This document shows positions 14,654-20,863 of a stretch of 20,863 bases of DNA, in pieces. Under the pieces are notes generated by a model, which saw nothing but the letters and a program-made list of their open reading frames with translations, ran no database searches and was not told where the DNA came from. Origin of the DNA: a virus. The number at the start of each line of letters is the position of its first letter. Position 1 is the first letter of the stretch. The position numbers were made by a program, and so were the translations under genes. The DNA lies in IMG/VR virus record IMGVR_UViG_3300042556_001525, positions 1 to 20,863 of that record; one strand, written 5' to 3'.

Positions 14654-14801
14654 AACATTATATAAAACTGGTATATTTTTTGCTACAATAACAATTATAG
14701 CATTTTTTTTAATTTCGTGTACAACTACTCCAACGGAAACTACTAAACCAATGGAAAAAGTTATAGATAAATTAAAAATTATAATCATACCAACACCATA
14801 A
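14646..14801 (+). CDS. Small candidate lipoprotein (51 aa)
   Basis: A 51-residue ORF starting 8 bases before the desaturase stop. A charged start (MDKTLYK) is followed by a hydrophobic run and the lipobox-like L22-I23-S24-C25. The mature part would be 27 residues, Thr/Pro-rich (CTTTPTETTKP) with a helical Ile/Lys end. Small Pro-rich lipoproteins of this kind resemble the outer-membrane spanin Rz1, but no inner-membrane spanin is adjacent, so the role is open. Confidence 0.6.
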   Translation: MDKTLYKTGIFFATITIIAFFLISCTTTPTETTKPMEKVIDKLKIIIIPTP

Positions 14802-14811
14802 TCTATTTTAT

Positions 14812-14888
14812 TCACTCGTAGTTCAATTGGATAGAATACCAGTCTACGAAACTGGGGGTTGCAAGTTCGAGTCTTGCCGAGTGAGCCA
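14812..14888 (+). tRNA. tRNA-Arg (anticodon ACG)
   Basis: A 77-base cloverleaf can be folded by hand. The acceptor stem TCACTCG (14812-14818) pairs with CGAGTGA (14878-14884), with G as discriminator and an encoded CCA. The D arm is GTTC/GAAT, the anticodon stem is CCAGT/ACTGG around loop CTACGAA, the variable loop has 5 bases and the T arm is GCAAG-TTCGAGT-CTTGC. Anticodon ACG reads CGU, and after A34-to-inosine editing also CGC and CGA. It sits alone between a small lipoprotein gene and the 14910 gene. Confidence 0.93.
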
Positions 14889-14909
14889 AATGATAACTAA
14901 ATATATTAT

Positions 14910-15581
14910 ATGAATTTTGTTGTAAATTTACCACATATACAATGCTGGATTAAAAAAGAGTTTCTCTATGACTTTAAAAAAGGTTTCGGAGAATATGTTC
15001 CATGCACTTGGGTGACTCTTAAATCTATTCCACGTAGAGCATTCTACATTGAGAGTTATTTACCAGAGTATGGAGCACTCTATGATAAACTTCCTATAAG
15101 TGCTTATGTGTGGAAAACTGATATTGATTTAGATAAACAACTTCCTTTAGATTTTTTACAACTATGGGATGGTTTTAGTTATCATATTACATTAATTGAA
15201 AAACAATACCTACAACATTCTCGTGTTGAGGTTATATTAAGAGATGGTTCACGTATGGGTGGCGAATATCTATTCACAATAGATAGTGCTCATGCTGATC
15301 CAAATATTCCAAACGTCACCGAGTCAGAAGTTCCTACAGAACACAAATCACACAATATTGGTAAATTAGATAATGGGCAATGGTTTGCTCAACCGAATAA
15401 TCGTATGCTTTTCTTTGAATCAAGTGCAAATAAAGCTAAAGGTTTAAATGTGCCTGATTTTAAAGTAAGTTCAAAATATTACCATTGTGAACAGAATCCA
15501 AAATGGGTATTCGGAGATTCCGATGAATACTTTTATCCATCATATGAAGTCAACAAGAAACCTACGAAAAATGATAATTAA
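14910..15581 (+). CDS. Phage protein, unknown function, probably conserved
   Basis: A 223-residue soluble protein. It begins with NLPHIQCWIKKEFLYD and GEYVPCTWVTLKSIPRRAFYIESYLPEYGALYDKLPISAYVW. I recognise this kind of sequence as a conserved protein of T4-like marine phages, without an established role. The words RVEVILRDGSRMGGEYLFTID and an Asp/Gly/Asn-rich middle suggest a beta-rich fold. It is the first gene after the tRNA and overlaps the following oxygenase gene by 11 bases. Conservation is from memory and was not checked. Confidence 0.65.
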   Translation: MNFVVNLPHIQCWIKKEFLYDFKKGFGEYVPCTWVTLKSIPRRAFYIESYLPEYGALYDKLPISAYVWKTDIDLDKQLPLDFLQLWDGFSYHITLIEKQYLQHSRVEVILRDGSRMGGEYLFTIDSAHADPNIPNVTESEVPTEHKSHNIGKLDNGQWFAQPNNRMLFFESSANKAKGLNVPDFKVSSKYYHCEQNPKWVFGDSDEYFYPSYEVNKKPTKNDN

Positions 15582-16254
15582 TCATAAAGCATTAGATTCT
15601 AAACTTTGTCCTTTACCATTAACTGCAGAGGGTATGCAGTGGATGGAAAATGATAATACATATGAAAAACAAACTAAATTATGGGTGCCAATTAAATATC
15701 ATAATCCTGATTTTTTAAAATGGACTATGAATATAGGATTAAGTATTACAGACATAGAATTATTTTGTAATCCAGCAAACCATTCAATGCCTGTGCATCT
15801 AGATGGAAATGAATTACATGATGAATTTAAATTAAATTATGCATTCAATCCAAGAGGAAATAGTTTAATGAATTGGTTTAAACCAAAACCTAACACAATT
15901 GGCAAACGTGAGGGTGTTAGATATAAAAATAAAGATGAGAGAAATATTGATACAGCAGATTTATATTGGTATCCTGAAGAAGTTGATTTAATTGAAAGTC
16001 ATGATGTTGAAGTTTCAATTGTTCAAGTAGGACAACCACATAACGTGACAACTACTCAACATTCTAGAAAATGTTTGTCTTGTGTATTTGATAAGAGACT
16101 TGTAAATGGTTATACTACAAACGAAGATATTATATTAAAAGAAGATTTACACATAATTGCAAAAAGAAGAGATGAAGCTGTTGGTAAAAAAATACTTCAA
16201 GATATTGTTCCTATGTGGGAAGCAATAGATTTATTTAAAAAATATATTATATGA
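15571..16254 (+). CDS. Asp/Asn hydroxylase-like 2OG oxygenase 1 of 3
   Basis: I start this gene at ATG 15571 (MIINHKALDS, 227 residues); an upstream in-frame ATG at 15487 would lie inside the previous gene. It has the Asp/Asn beta-hydroxylase-like order: VHLDG with H76 and D78, an Asn-rich strand NYAFNP, a Trp strand (MNWFKPKP), then VGQPHNV with H157 and R166 (SRKCLS). In the superfamily, His-x-Asp and the distal His hold Fe(II) and the Arg binds 2-oxoglutarate. It shares this order with the genes at 16421 and 16977, so three paralogues lie side by side. The substrate could be a protein Asp/Asn or a small molecule. It ends in an ATGA overlap with the zinc-finger gene. Confidence 0.75.
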   Translation: MIINHKALDSKLCPLPLTAEGMQWMENDNTYEKQTKLWVPIKYHNPDFLKWTMNIGLSITDIELFCNPANHSMPVHLDGNELHDEFKLNYAFNPRGNSLMNWFKPKPNTIGKREGVRYKNKDERNIDTADLYWYPEEVDLIESHDVEVSIVQVGQPHNVTTTQHSRKCLSCVFDKRLVNGYTTNEDIILKEDLHIIAKRRDEAVGKKILQDIVPMWEAIDLFKKYII

Positions 16255-16424
16255 GTCAAGGAACAATTATAGAGACTGCAGCAAATACAGTTTATTGTGA
16301 TGGCTACGATTCTAGTATAGATGACGATACTCATCCAAGAGTATTTTATACATTAAAAGAATATAAAGATGGTGAAACAAAAGCTGTTTGTTTTTACTGT
16401 GGTACAATTTTTAAAAAAATATGA
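16251..16424 (+). CDS. CHCC zinc-finger protein (NDUFS6-like)
   Basis: A 57-residue protein with ligands C16 (VYCDG), H28 (THPRVFY), C47 and C50 (CFYCGTIF). This is the CHCC zinc-finger pattern of the NDUFS6-like domain, common in alphaproteobacteria and in mitochondrial complex I. It overlaps both neighbouring oxygenase genes by ATGA. A role is unknown; its sandwiched place suggests it is made with, and perhaps works with, the oxygenases. The family match is clear by spacing and neighbouring residues, and it is a hint towards an alphaproteobacterial host. Confidence 0.82.
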   Translation: MSQGTIIETAANTVYCDGYDSSIDDDTHPRVFYTLKEYKDGETKAVCFYCGTIFKKI

Positions 16425-17014
16425 AAAACATTTATTGCGCAAATTTAAAATTACCAATCAATGATGTAATGATAAATAAAGATTGGTTAAATCAAATGCC
16501 AAACAAAGGACATTTTCCTATACCAGAAAAAGAAGTTAATCCTAAATTGCTAGATTTTTTTGAAAGTAAAGGAATGTATTTAAAAAATGCTGATGTATTT
16601 TGTTCTCCTCCAGGATTTTATTTACAAATACATATTGATGGAACAGATTTAGGAACAAACTCATGTGCGATCAATTGGCAATATTGTGCTGAAAAAGGAT
16701 CTTATATGCAATGGTGGAATCCAAAACCTGAATTTGCAAATAAAGATATTATAGAGCCAGAAAGCTTTAGCGAAAATAGTTATAAAATAGAAACAACACC
16801 ATATGCTTATGCTTGGACTCCTGAAGAATGTGATTTAGTTCACACTTCTGAAATAGGGTTTCCGTCATTAGTTAATATAGGTGTGCCACACTCGATGAAA
16901 AACGAAACAAAAGTCAATCGTTATGCAATTAGTCTTACTTGGAGACGTTATAATGGTTCAACAGTAGAATGGGATTATGTATATGAGAAATTACAGTCAT
17001 ACGTTGTGGCGTGA
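16421..17014 (+). CDS. Asp/Asn hydroxylase-like 2OG oxygenase 2 of 3
   Basis: A 197-residue paralogue of the genes at 15571 and 16977. The order is LQIHIDG with H71 and D73, a Trp-rich strand (YMQWWNPKPE), PYAYAWTPEECDLV and then NIGVPHSMKN with H157 and R167 (NRYAISLTWRR). The ligand and Arg spacing (10) agree with its neighbours within one residue. The core cofactor residues are present, so it is probably an active Fe(II)/2OG enzyme. The N-terminal 60 residues differ among the three copies, which may set substrate choice. Its end overlaps the next copy by 38 bases (or 32 if the later start is used). Confidence 0.75.
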   Translation: MKNIYCANLKLPINDVMINKDWLNQMPNKGHFPIPEKEVNPKLLDFFESKGMYLKNADVFCSPPGFYLQIHIDGTDLGTNSCAINWQYCAEKGSYMQWWNPKPEFANKDIIEPESFSENSYKIETTPYAYAWTPEECDLVHTSEIGFPSLVNIGVPHSMKNETKVNRYAISLTWRRYNGSTVEWDYVYEKLQSYVVA

Positions 17015-17603
17015 ATTAAATCTGCCAATATCACCGATTAAAAAGGATTATGTATTTCCTAAAGAATCAGATCAAGATATAGCAGCAAAATATACAGACC
17101 ATTATCATGAAAGACATTTAATTAATCAAGATTTAATTGATTGGGCTAAGTCTATAGATCTTGGTGTACTTCGTATTGAAAGGTTTTCATCTAAGCCAGA
17201 CTATCGAATGTATGTTCACACTGATAATGATGATTGGATAGATGATTTAGTTAAAATTATTTGGTGTTATTGTCCTACTGACGATCATACGATGAATTGG
17301 TATGATGTAAAAGATACAACTTACTATGATGTTGAAACAAATAACGATTCTGGTCCTACGATGCACTTTCCAGACTTTAATATTGATAAGTTAATTACGA
17401 GTACTACTATTAAGAGTAATCCTATATTGGCTAATACTGGGCGACCACACAATATTCAGAATGGAAAAAGTTATAGACATGTAGTTTGTGCTTGGTTTCA
17501 CGACTTAAAATCGAATGAAAAAATTACAGTTGATGGAAATATTTACCCAAAACCTCTTCAATGGGACGTTGCAGTGTCAAGAATGAGCAACATTATTTTA
17601 TAA
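16977..17603 (+). CDS. Asp/Asn hydroxylase-like 2OG oxygenase 3 of 3
   Basis: A 208-residue third paralogue. The start may be ATG 16977 or ATG 16983 (MRNYSHTLWRELNLP); either overlaps the end of the preceding gene. Ligands are H81 and D83 (MYVHTDND), distal H158 (NTGRPHNIQ) and R167 (YRHVVCAWF). A Trp strand (HTMNWYDVKD) and a short insertion (DVETNNDSGP) lie between. It is followed by a T4-type late promoter match overlapping its own stop codon. Substrate unknown. Confidence 0.75.
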   Translation: MYMRNYSHTLWRELNLPISPIKKDYVFPKESDQDIAAKYTDHYHERHLINQDLIDWAKSIDLGVLRIERFSSKPDYRMYVHTDNDDWIDDLVKIIWCYCPTDDHTMNWYDVKDTTYYDVETNNDSGPTMHFPDFNIDKLITSTTIKSNPILANTGRPHNIQNGKSYRHVVCAWFHDLKSNEKITVDGNIYPKPLQWDVAVSRMSNIIL

Positions 17604-17606
17604 ATA
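17599..17606 (+). promoter_or_regulatory. T4-type late promoter match (TATAAATA)
   Basis: The exact T4 late -10 sequence TATAAATA occurs 17 bases before the ATG of the ketoacyl synthase gene and overlaps the stop codon of the oxygenase gene. The T4 late promoter has only this element. Transcription would begin just downstream of it, leaving a leader of roughly 10 bases. Among exact matches I noticed, this is the only one placed correctly before a gene. In such AT-rich DNA chance occurrence remains possible. Confidence 0.55.
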
Positions 17607-17623
17607 GAATTAAGATTTAAATT

Positions 17624-18802
17624 ATGAAACCAGTATATGTAGTTGGATATGGAATGATCGACAGTCTTGGGAATAACCCAAAAGATTGTTTTGATAAGAT
17701 GTTAGATAATAAAGATTATTCTTCTGATATACCTGAATTGAAAGCAGAGAACGCAAAAGTTTTTCGTGGTGCTATATTCAATCCTAACGATTGCATTATA
17801 CCAAAAGAATTTGACATTAAGATGCTTCGTTCAATGACGAATGCACAAAAGATGATGCTTCATGCAGTTGATGCAGCATTAAAAATGTCAAACCTACCCC
17901 ATCATTATGATGTTGCAACTCTTCTTTCAACAGTTTCAAACGATACTGAATTTTTAGATGAGTTGTATTTACTTACAAAGAATCATAAAAGAGTAAATCC
18001 TAGAAAATCAGCAAATCGTATTCCAGACATGGGATGTTCGCATATTTCATCTCATTATAAATTTATGGGATTAAGTGCAGCAACATTCGCAAGTTGTTCT
18101 ACTGGTCTTGTGACGATTGATTATGGAATGCGATTAGTTGATGAATATGAGTATGTAATTGTCGGAGGATCTGACGCAGGTTGCTTTCCGATGGCAATTA
18201 AATATTTTAATACATTAGGTGCTGTAGGAAATTACAGTATGCCTTTTGATAATGATCGTACAGGATTTTTAATGGGTGATGGTTGTGGTGTTTTAATATT
18301 ACAATCAGAAGCAATGGTTAAAAAGTACGGAAGTAAGGTATTCGCTAAGTTATATCCTTGTGGTATGGCGAGCGATGCTTTAGATATGACAAGCCCAGCC
18401 AATGATGGTAGAGGTGCTCGTATAAGTATGTCTAAAGCAACAAAAGATATTGGAGAAATAGATTTTGTATGTGCGCATGCAACATCTACACCAGTTGGTG
18501 ATCCAATAGAATACGAGACTGTAGTTAGTTTCTTGGGAGAAAAACCTATTTGGGCACCGAAGTCAAAAATAGGACATACCCTTGCAGCTGCTGGAGTGTT
18601 AGAGTGTATATATGCGATTCTTTCAATGCAAAGAGGAATCATACCACATATACAAAATTTAAAAAGTGCTTCTTGTGACACTAAAAATATTTTAGTTCGC
18701 GAGAATTTAAATACTAACAAAAAAGTTTTGCGAACATTAAATAACTCATTCGGATTTGGGGGAAAATGTATGTCGCAAGTAATAGAGGTAAATAAAGAAT
18801 GA
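17624..18802 (+). CDS. Beta-ketoacyl-[ACP] synthase (FabF/FabB-like)
   Basis: A 392-residue condensing enzyme. The active-site Cys is C158 (TFASCSTGLVT), followed by the two catalytic His residues H285 (CAHATSTPVGDP) and H318 (KSKIGHTLAAAG), with K313 in the same Lys-x-x-x-x-His spacing as FabF. A Gly-rich C-terminal loop (NSFGFGGKCMSQV) matches the FabF family. The start MKPVYVVGYGMIDSLG matches the usual N-terminal strand. It would catalyse Claisen condensation of an acyl group with malonyl-ACP. Length (about 410 in FabF) is close. No acyl carrier protein, malonyltransferase or ketoreductase is certain in the window, though the SDR gene could serve as a reductase. A late promoter match lies upstream. 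Confidence 0.93.
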   Translation: MKPVYVVGYGMIDSLGNNPKDCFDKMLDNKDYSSDIPELKAENAKVFRGAIFNPNDCIIPKEFDIKMLRSMTNAQKMMLHAVDAALKMSNLPHHYDVATLLSTVSNDTEFLDELYLLTKNHKRVNPRKSANRIPDMGCSHISSHYKFMGLSAATFASCSTGLVTIDYGMRLVDEYEYVIVGGSDAGCFPMAIKYFNTLGAVGNYSMPFDNDRTGFLMGDGCGVLILQSEAMVKKYGSKVFAKLYPCGMASDALDMTSPANDGRGARISMSKATKDIGEIDFVCAHATSTPVGDPIEYETVVSFLGEKPIWAPKSKIGHTLAAAGVLECIYAILSMQRGIIPHIQNLKSASCDTKNILVRENLNTNKKVLRTLNNSFGFGGKCMSQVIEVNKE

Positions 18803-18951
18803 CAACAATAATACTTTTATCAATCGGTGTTATAATCGGTTGGACTTATAAGCCAGCATTTGCTGATAATTTTATAAACAAATCTAAAGAAATTTTAAGT
18901 GGTGTTTTAACTTACTTAAAAGCTCTTGTCAAAAAAGGAGACAATAAGTAA
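18799..18951 (+). CDS. Small single-TM protein
   Basis: A 50-residue ORF starting on an ATGA overlap with the ketoacyl synthase gene. The first 20 residues (MTTIILLSIGVIIGWTYKP) are a hydrophobic segment followed by a charged helix, the pattern of a membrane-anchored or secreted micro-protein. AAGGAG inside its end (18935-18940) may serve as the ribosome site of the next gene. Function unknown. Confidence 0.6.
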   Translation: MTTIILLSIGVIIGWTYKPAFADNFINKSKEILSGVLTYLKALVKKGDNK

Positions 18952-18953
18952 AA

Positions 18954-19370
18954 ATGGCACAAGTAGAAACAAACACAAAAACGGAATTGACAAATTCCAA
19001 GGAGATTCCCCAACGTCAAACATCTTGGGGTTATCATTTAATTATTGATGCAGCAGGTTGCACTAAAAACTTTCAAGACCCAGTAGTTTTGAAAACTTTT
19101 TTAAATGACCTTTTAGTTCGCATCGATATGAACGCATGGGGTGAGCCATGGATAACTCACTTTGCTGAAAAACCAGAGATCGCTGGATGGACAGTAATAC
19201 AAGCATTGACTACAAGTTCATTAACAATACACTTTTTAGATAATAATGGTGATTGTTATTTTGATTTGTTCTCATGCAAAACTTTTGATATTGAAATGGT
19301 GAAAACTATGATAAAAGAATATTTTGATCCTGTTTCAATGAAGGATCAATATCTTGTTAGACAAGCATAA
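18954..19370 (+). CDS. speD: S-adenosylmethionine decarboxylase (SpeD-like)
   Basis: A 138-residue AdoMet decarboxylase-like protein. WGYHLIIDAAGC near residues 25-36 matches the conserved N-terminus of the small prokaryotic type, and the segment TTSSLTIHFLDN to FDLFSC holds the processing and catalytic residues: S88 (pyruvoyl precursor), H93 and C108, in the same spacing as S63, H68 and C83 of the Thermotoga enzyme. The residue before the cleavage Ser is Thr rather than the common Glu. The enzyme makes decarboxylated AdoMet, the aminopropyl donor for spermidine. SpeD genes are known in marine T4-like cyanophages. It overlaps the next gene by 17 bases. Confidence 0.8.
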   Translation: MAQVETNTKTELTNSKEIPQRQTSWGYHLIIDAAGCTKNFQDPVVLKTFLNDLLVRIDMNAWGEPWITHFAEKPEIAGWTVIQALTTSSLTIHFLDNNGDCYFDLFSCKTFDIEMVKTMIKEYFDPVSMKDQYLVRQA

Positions 19371-19839
19371 TATAACACCAAAAGAAGCATTACAAGAGTG
19401 GTTGGCGAGACTTAAAATACCTCGCCAAGCACTTGATGGTCATTCTATATGTCCATTTAGTAAAGGAATCAGTGTACCTACACCTGAAGATTTAAACATC
19501 GATAACTCTTTTCGCCCTCCTGCATTATGGGAGATTAAAAAAATTAAAATTTATAACATAATCAATCCAAATATTACACCAGCTGAATTAGATGAATGGT
19601 GTGATTATTATATAAACAAATATGAAAATTATATGTTTATAGCAGACCATAAAGACAGAGATACACACATTAATGGAATTAAAACAAATAATGGCTATTT
19701 TAACTTTATGTTAGTTCAAAGTTTGCCTGAATTAAATGAAGCACGTAGAAATTTATTAAAAACAACCAACTATTATAGTTTCTGGGATCCTGAATATTTA
19801 AAAGATACTTGGAATAATAGTTTTGACAAAGAAGAATAA
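19354..19839 (+). CDS. Unknown phage protein with TTG start
   Basis: A 161-residue soluble protein with no ATG near its N-terminus; the first in-frame ATG comes about 93 codons later. The likely start is TTG 19354, preceded by AAGGA at 19341-19345 with 8 bases between. It overlaps the end of speD by 17 bases. Recognisable words are ITPKEALQEWLARL, SICPFSKGIS and TNNGYFNFMLVQSLPELNEARRNLLKTTNYYSFWDPEYL. I associate this kind of sequence with unnamed proteins of marine myoviruses, without function. C33 in ICPFSK and the HKDRDTHINGI segment are the most conserved-looking parts. Confidence 0.65.
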   Translation: MLDKHNITPKEALQEWLARLKIPRQALDGHSICPFSKGISVPTPEDLNIDNSFRPPALWEIKKIKIYNIINPNITPAELDEWCDYYINKYENYMFIADHKDRDTHINGIKTNNGYFNFMLVQSLPELNEARRNLLKTTNYYSFWDPEYLKDTWNNSFDKEE

Positions 19840-19841
19840 TT

Positions 19842-20863
19842 ATGAGTGTGTGGACAGATTATGATCCGTTGAAAGAAATTATTATAGGAAGTATTCCTAC
19901 ACCTGAATACTTTTCAAACTTCCTAAAACCAGACATCTTAGAGGTACTTACACCCATTATAAAAGAAACACATGAAGACTTAAACAAGTTTGCTAATATA
20001 TGTACTTCTTTAGGAGTAAAAGTGTATAGACCAAAGGTGTTAGACTTTCGTGAACCACTTAGACTTCCAGGATTTAAAATTAAGAATCCAATATCACCTT
20101 TAGTACCAAGAGATAGTTATCTTGTTTATGGTAATACAATTTATTCTTCATATACTAGTATGGCTGATAGATGGCTAGAGTCATTATCATTCTACGATAT
20201 CTTTATGGAAAAGTTTGTAGAAGGATATAATTGGTTATCAACACCAGTACCACAATTGAAAGACTTTAGACCTGACACTCAATGGTACACGCATGGTGGT
20301 GATCGTTATGGAGTAGAATTAAAAGATAAAATATTATGGCATTGTGCTACTATGTATAAATGTGGTGATAGCTTAATTATTAATTCTTCGGGTCCAGGAA
20401 CTAAATTAGGATATGATTGGATGCAACGTAATATGCCTGATACTAAATTTATAAAGAATTCAAATAAGCCACATAAAGGATGGGGACATATAGATCAATT
20501 TTTCTTTCAAACAGATGATAATACAGTATTTTGTACTAATAAAAATTATGTTCCAGATGTGTTCCTAAATAATAGTAAGTTCAAAGTACATGAATTTGGT
20601 CACTTAATTAAAGATGTAGATATGAAACAATATGAACATCGTCTAGCACAAACAGATGGTAAATATAGTATTGAATGGATTGATGAGTGGATAGATGAAT
20701 GGAGAGGTTTCGCACAAGAAGTAGCATTTGATAGTAATGTAGTTGTAGTTGATAGCAAAAATATAATTGTCACTAATGAACAACCAGCATTATCAAATTG
20801 GTTTAAAGAATTTGGTATAACACTACATCCTGTTAATTTAAGACATGGTGGTTTTTGGGATGG
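19842..20863 (+). CDS. Amidinotransferase / arginine deiminase superfamily enzyme (3' end missing)
   Basis: The gene runs off the window after 340 codons. The protein begins SVWTDYDPLKEIIIGSIP, the typical opening of glycine and inosamine amidinotransferases and of arginine deiminase relatives. D176 (KCGDSLIINSSG) and H216 (WGHIDQFF) fit the Asp and His of the Asp-His-Cys triad, and the visible end RHGGFWDG is where the family places the loop before the nucleophilic Cys, which lies just outside. Such enzymes move an amidino group from arginine to an amine or cleave arginine. The nearby speD gene suggests an amine context, but the acceptor is unknown. The call of superfamily is firm; the exact reaction is not. 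Confidence 0.83.
   Translation, partial: MSVWTDYDPLKEIIIGSIPTPEYFSNFLKPDILEVLTPIIKETHEDLNKFANICTSLGVKVYRPKVLDFREPLRLPGFKIKNPISPLVPRDSYLVYGNTIYSSYTSMADRWLESLSFYDIFMEKFVEGYNWLSTPVPQLKDFRPDTQWYTHGGDRYGVELKDKILWHCATMYKCGDSLIINSSGPGTKLGYDWMQRNMPDTKFIKNSNKPHKGWGHIDQFFFQTDDNTVFCTNKNYVPDVFLNNSKFKVHEFGHLIKDVDMKQYEHRLAQTDGKYSIEWIDEWIDEWRGFAQEVAFDSNVVVVDSKNIIVTNEQPALSNWFKEFGITLHPVNLRHGGFWD

Noticed and set aside
14780-14785. TATAAT upstream of the tRNA gene
   Set aside because: No -35 hexamer lies 16-18 bases before it, and it is within codons of the small lipoprotein gene.
15487-15570. Upstream start for the first of the three oxygenases
   Set aside because: The extra residues overlap the preceding gene by about 95 bases and have no counterpart in the paralogues.
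18232-18720. Long open frame on the minus strand inside the ketoacyl synthase
   Set aside because: It lies wholly within a strongly supported gene, has no family features and no start context; it mirrors the + strand codon structure.
1-20863. CRISPR arrays, insertion sequences, attachment sites, integrase
   Set aside because: No repeated spacer pattern, no transposase motif and no recombinase gene was seen on either strand.

Overview
The window looks like part of the genome of a T4-like tailed phage (myovirus) of a marine bacterium. All supported genes lie on the + strand, are tightly packed and often overlap by 4 bases (ATGA), and the DNA is very AT-rich. Diagnostic T4-type genes are the 3' part of class I ribonucleotide reductase alpha (nrdA), nrdB, a SegE-like GIY-YIG nuclease, a T4-type RNase H / flap 5'-nuclease, a 3-TM holin and several small conserved phage proteins. 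Very low GC plus a CHCC zinc-finger gene typical of alphaproteobacteria and mitochondria suggests a SAR11/Pelagibacter-like host. A low-GC Prochlorococcus host cannot be excluded from sequence alone.

Layout: (1) 1-4277, nucleotide module: nrdA (5' end missing), a candidate lipoprotein, a small helical protein, two tandem paralogous 2OG-Fe(II) oxygenase-like proteins, nrdB and a zinc-ribbon protein. (2) 4286-6582: GIY-YIG nuclease, small ORFs, a four-helix membrane protein with a coiled coil, a holin-like protein and a 19-aa cationic microprotein. (3) 6597-8368: an SDR-type reductase overlapping a class III PLP aminotransferase. (4) 8372-11709: a sigma70-like promoter sitting directly on the start codon of an Api92-like gene, then an FkbM methyltransferase, RNase H, a DUF6433-like protein and two unknowns. 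(5) 11748-13827: a second promoter of the same design driving a run of small unknown genes, as in T4 early regions. (6) 13808-14888: fatty acid desaturase, tiny lipoprotein, tRNA-Arg(ACG). (7) 14910-17603: a probably conserved phage protein, then three tandem Asp/Asn-hydroxylase-like 2OG oxygenases with a CHCC zinc-finger gene between the first two. (8) 17599-20863: a T4-type late promoter match (TATAAATA), a beta-ketoacyl synthase with its complete catalytic set, a small membrane protein, an AdoMet decarboxylase (SpeD), an unknown protein started by TTG, and an amidinotransferase cut by the window end.

The most striking content is the load of metabolic enzymes: five oxygenase-like proteins, desaturase, condensing enzyme, SDR, aminotransferase, SpeD, amidinotransferase and FkbM methyltransferase. 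Residues for catalysis appear intact in nearly all of them. They could form a lipid/amine modification pathway, or several independent auxiliary activities. Sequence alone does not settle which. There is no stretch above 300 bases without a gene, and no CRISPR array, insertion sequence or integrase is visible.
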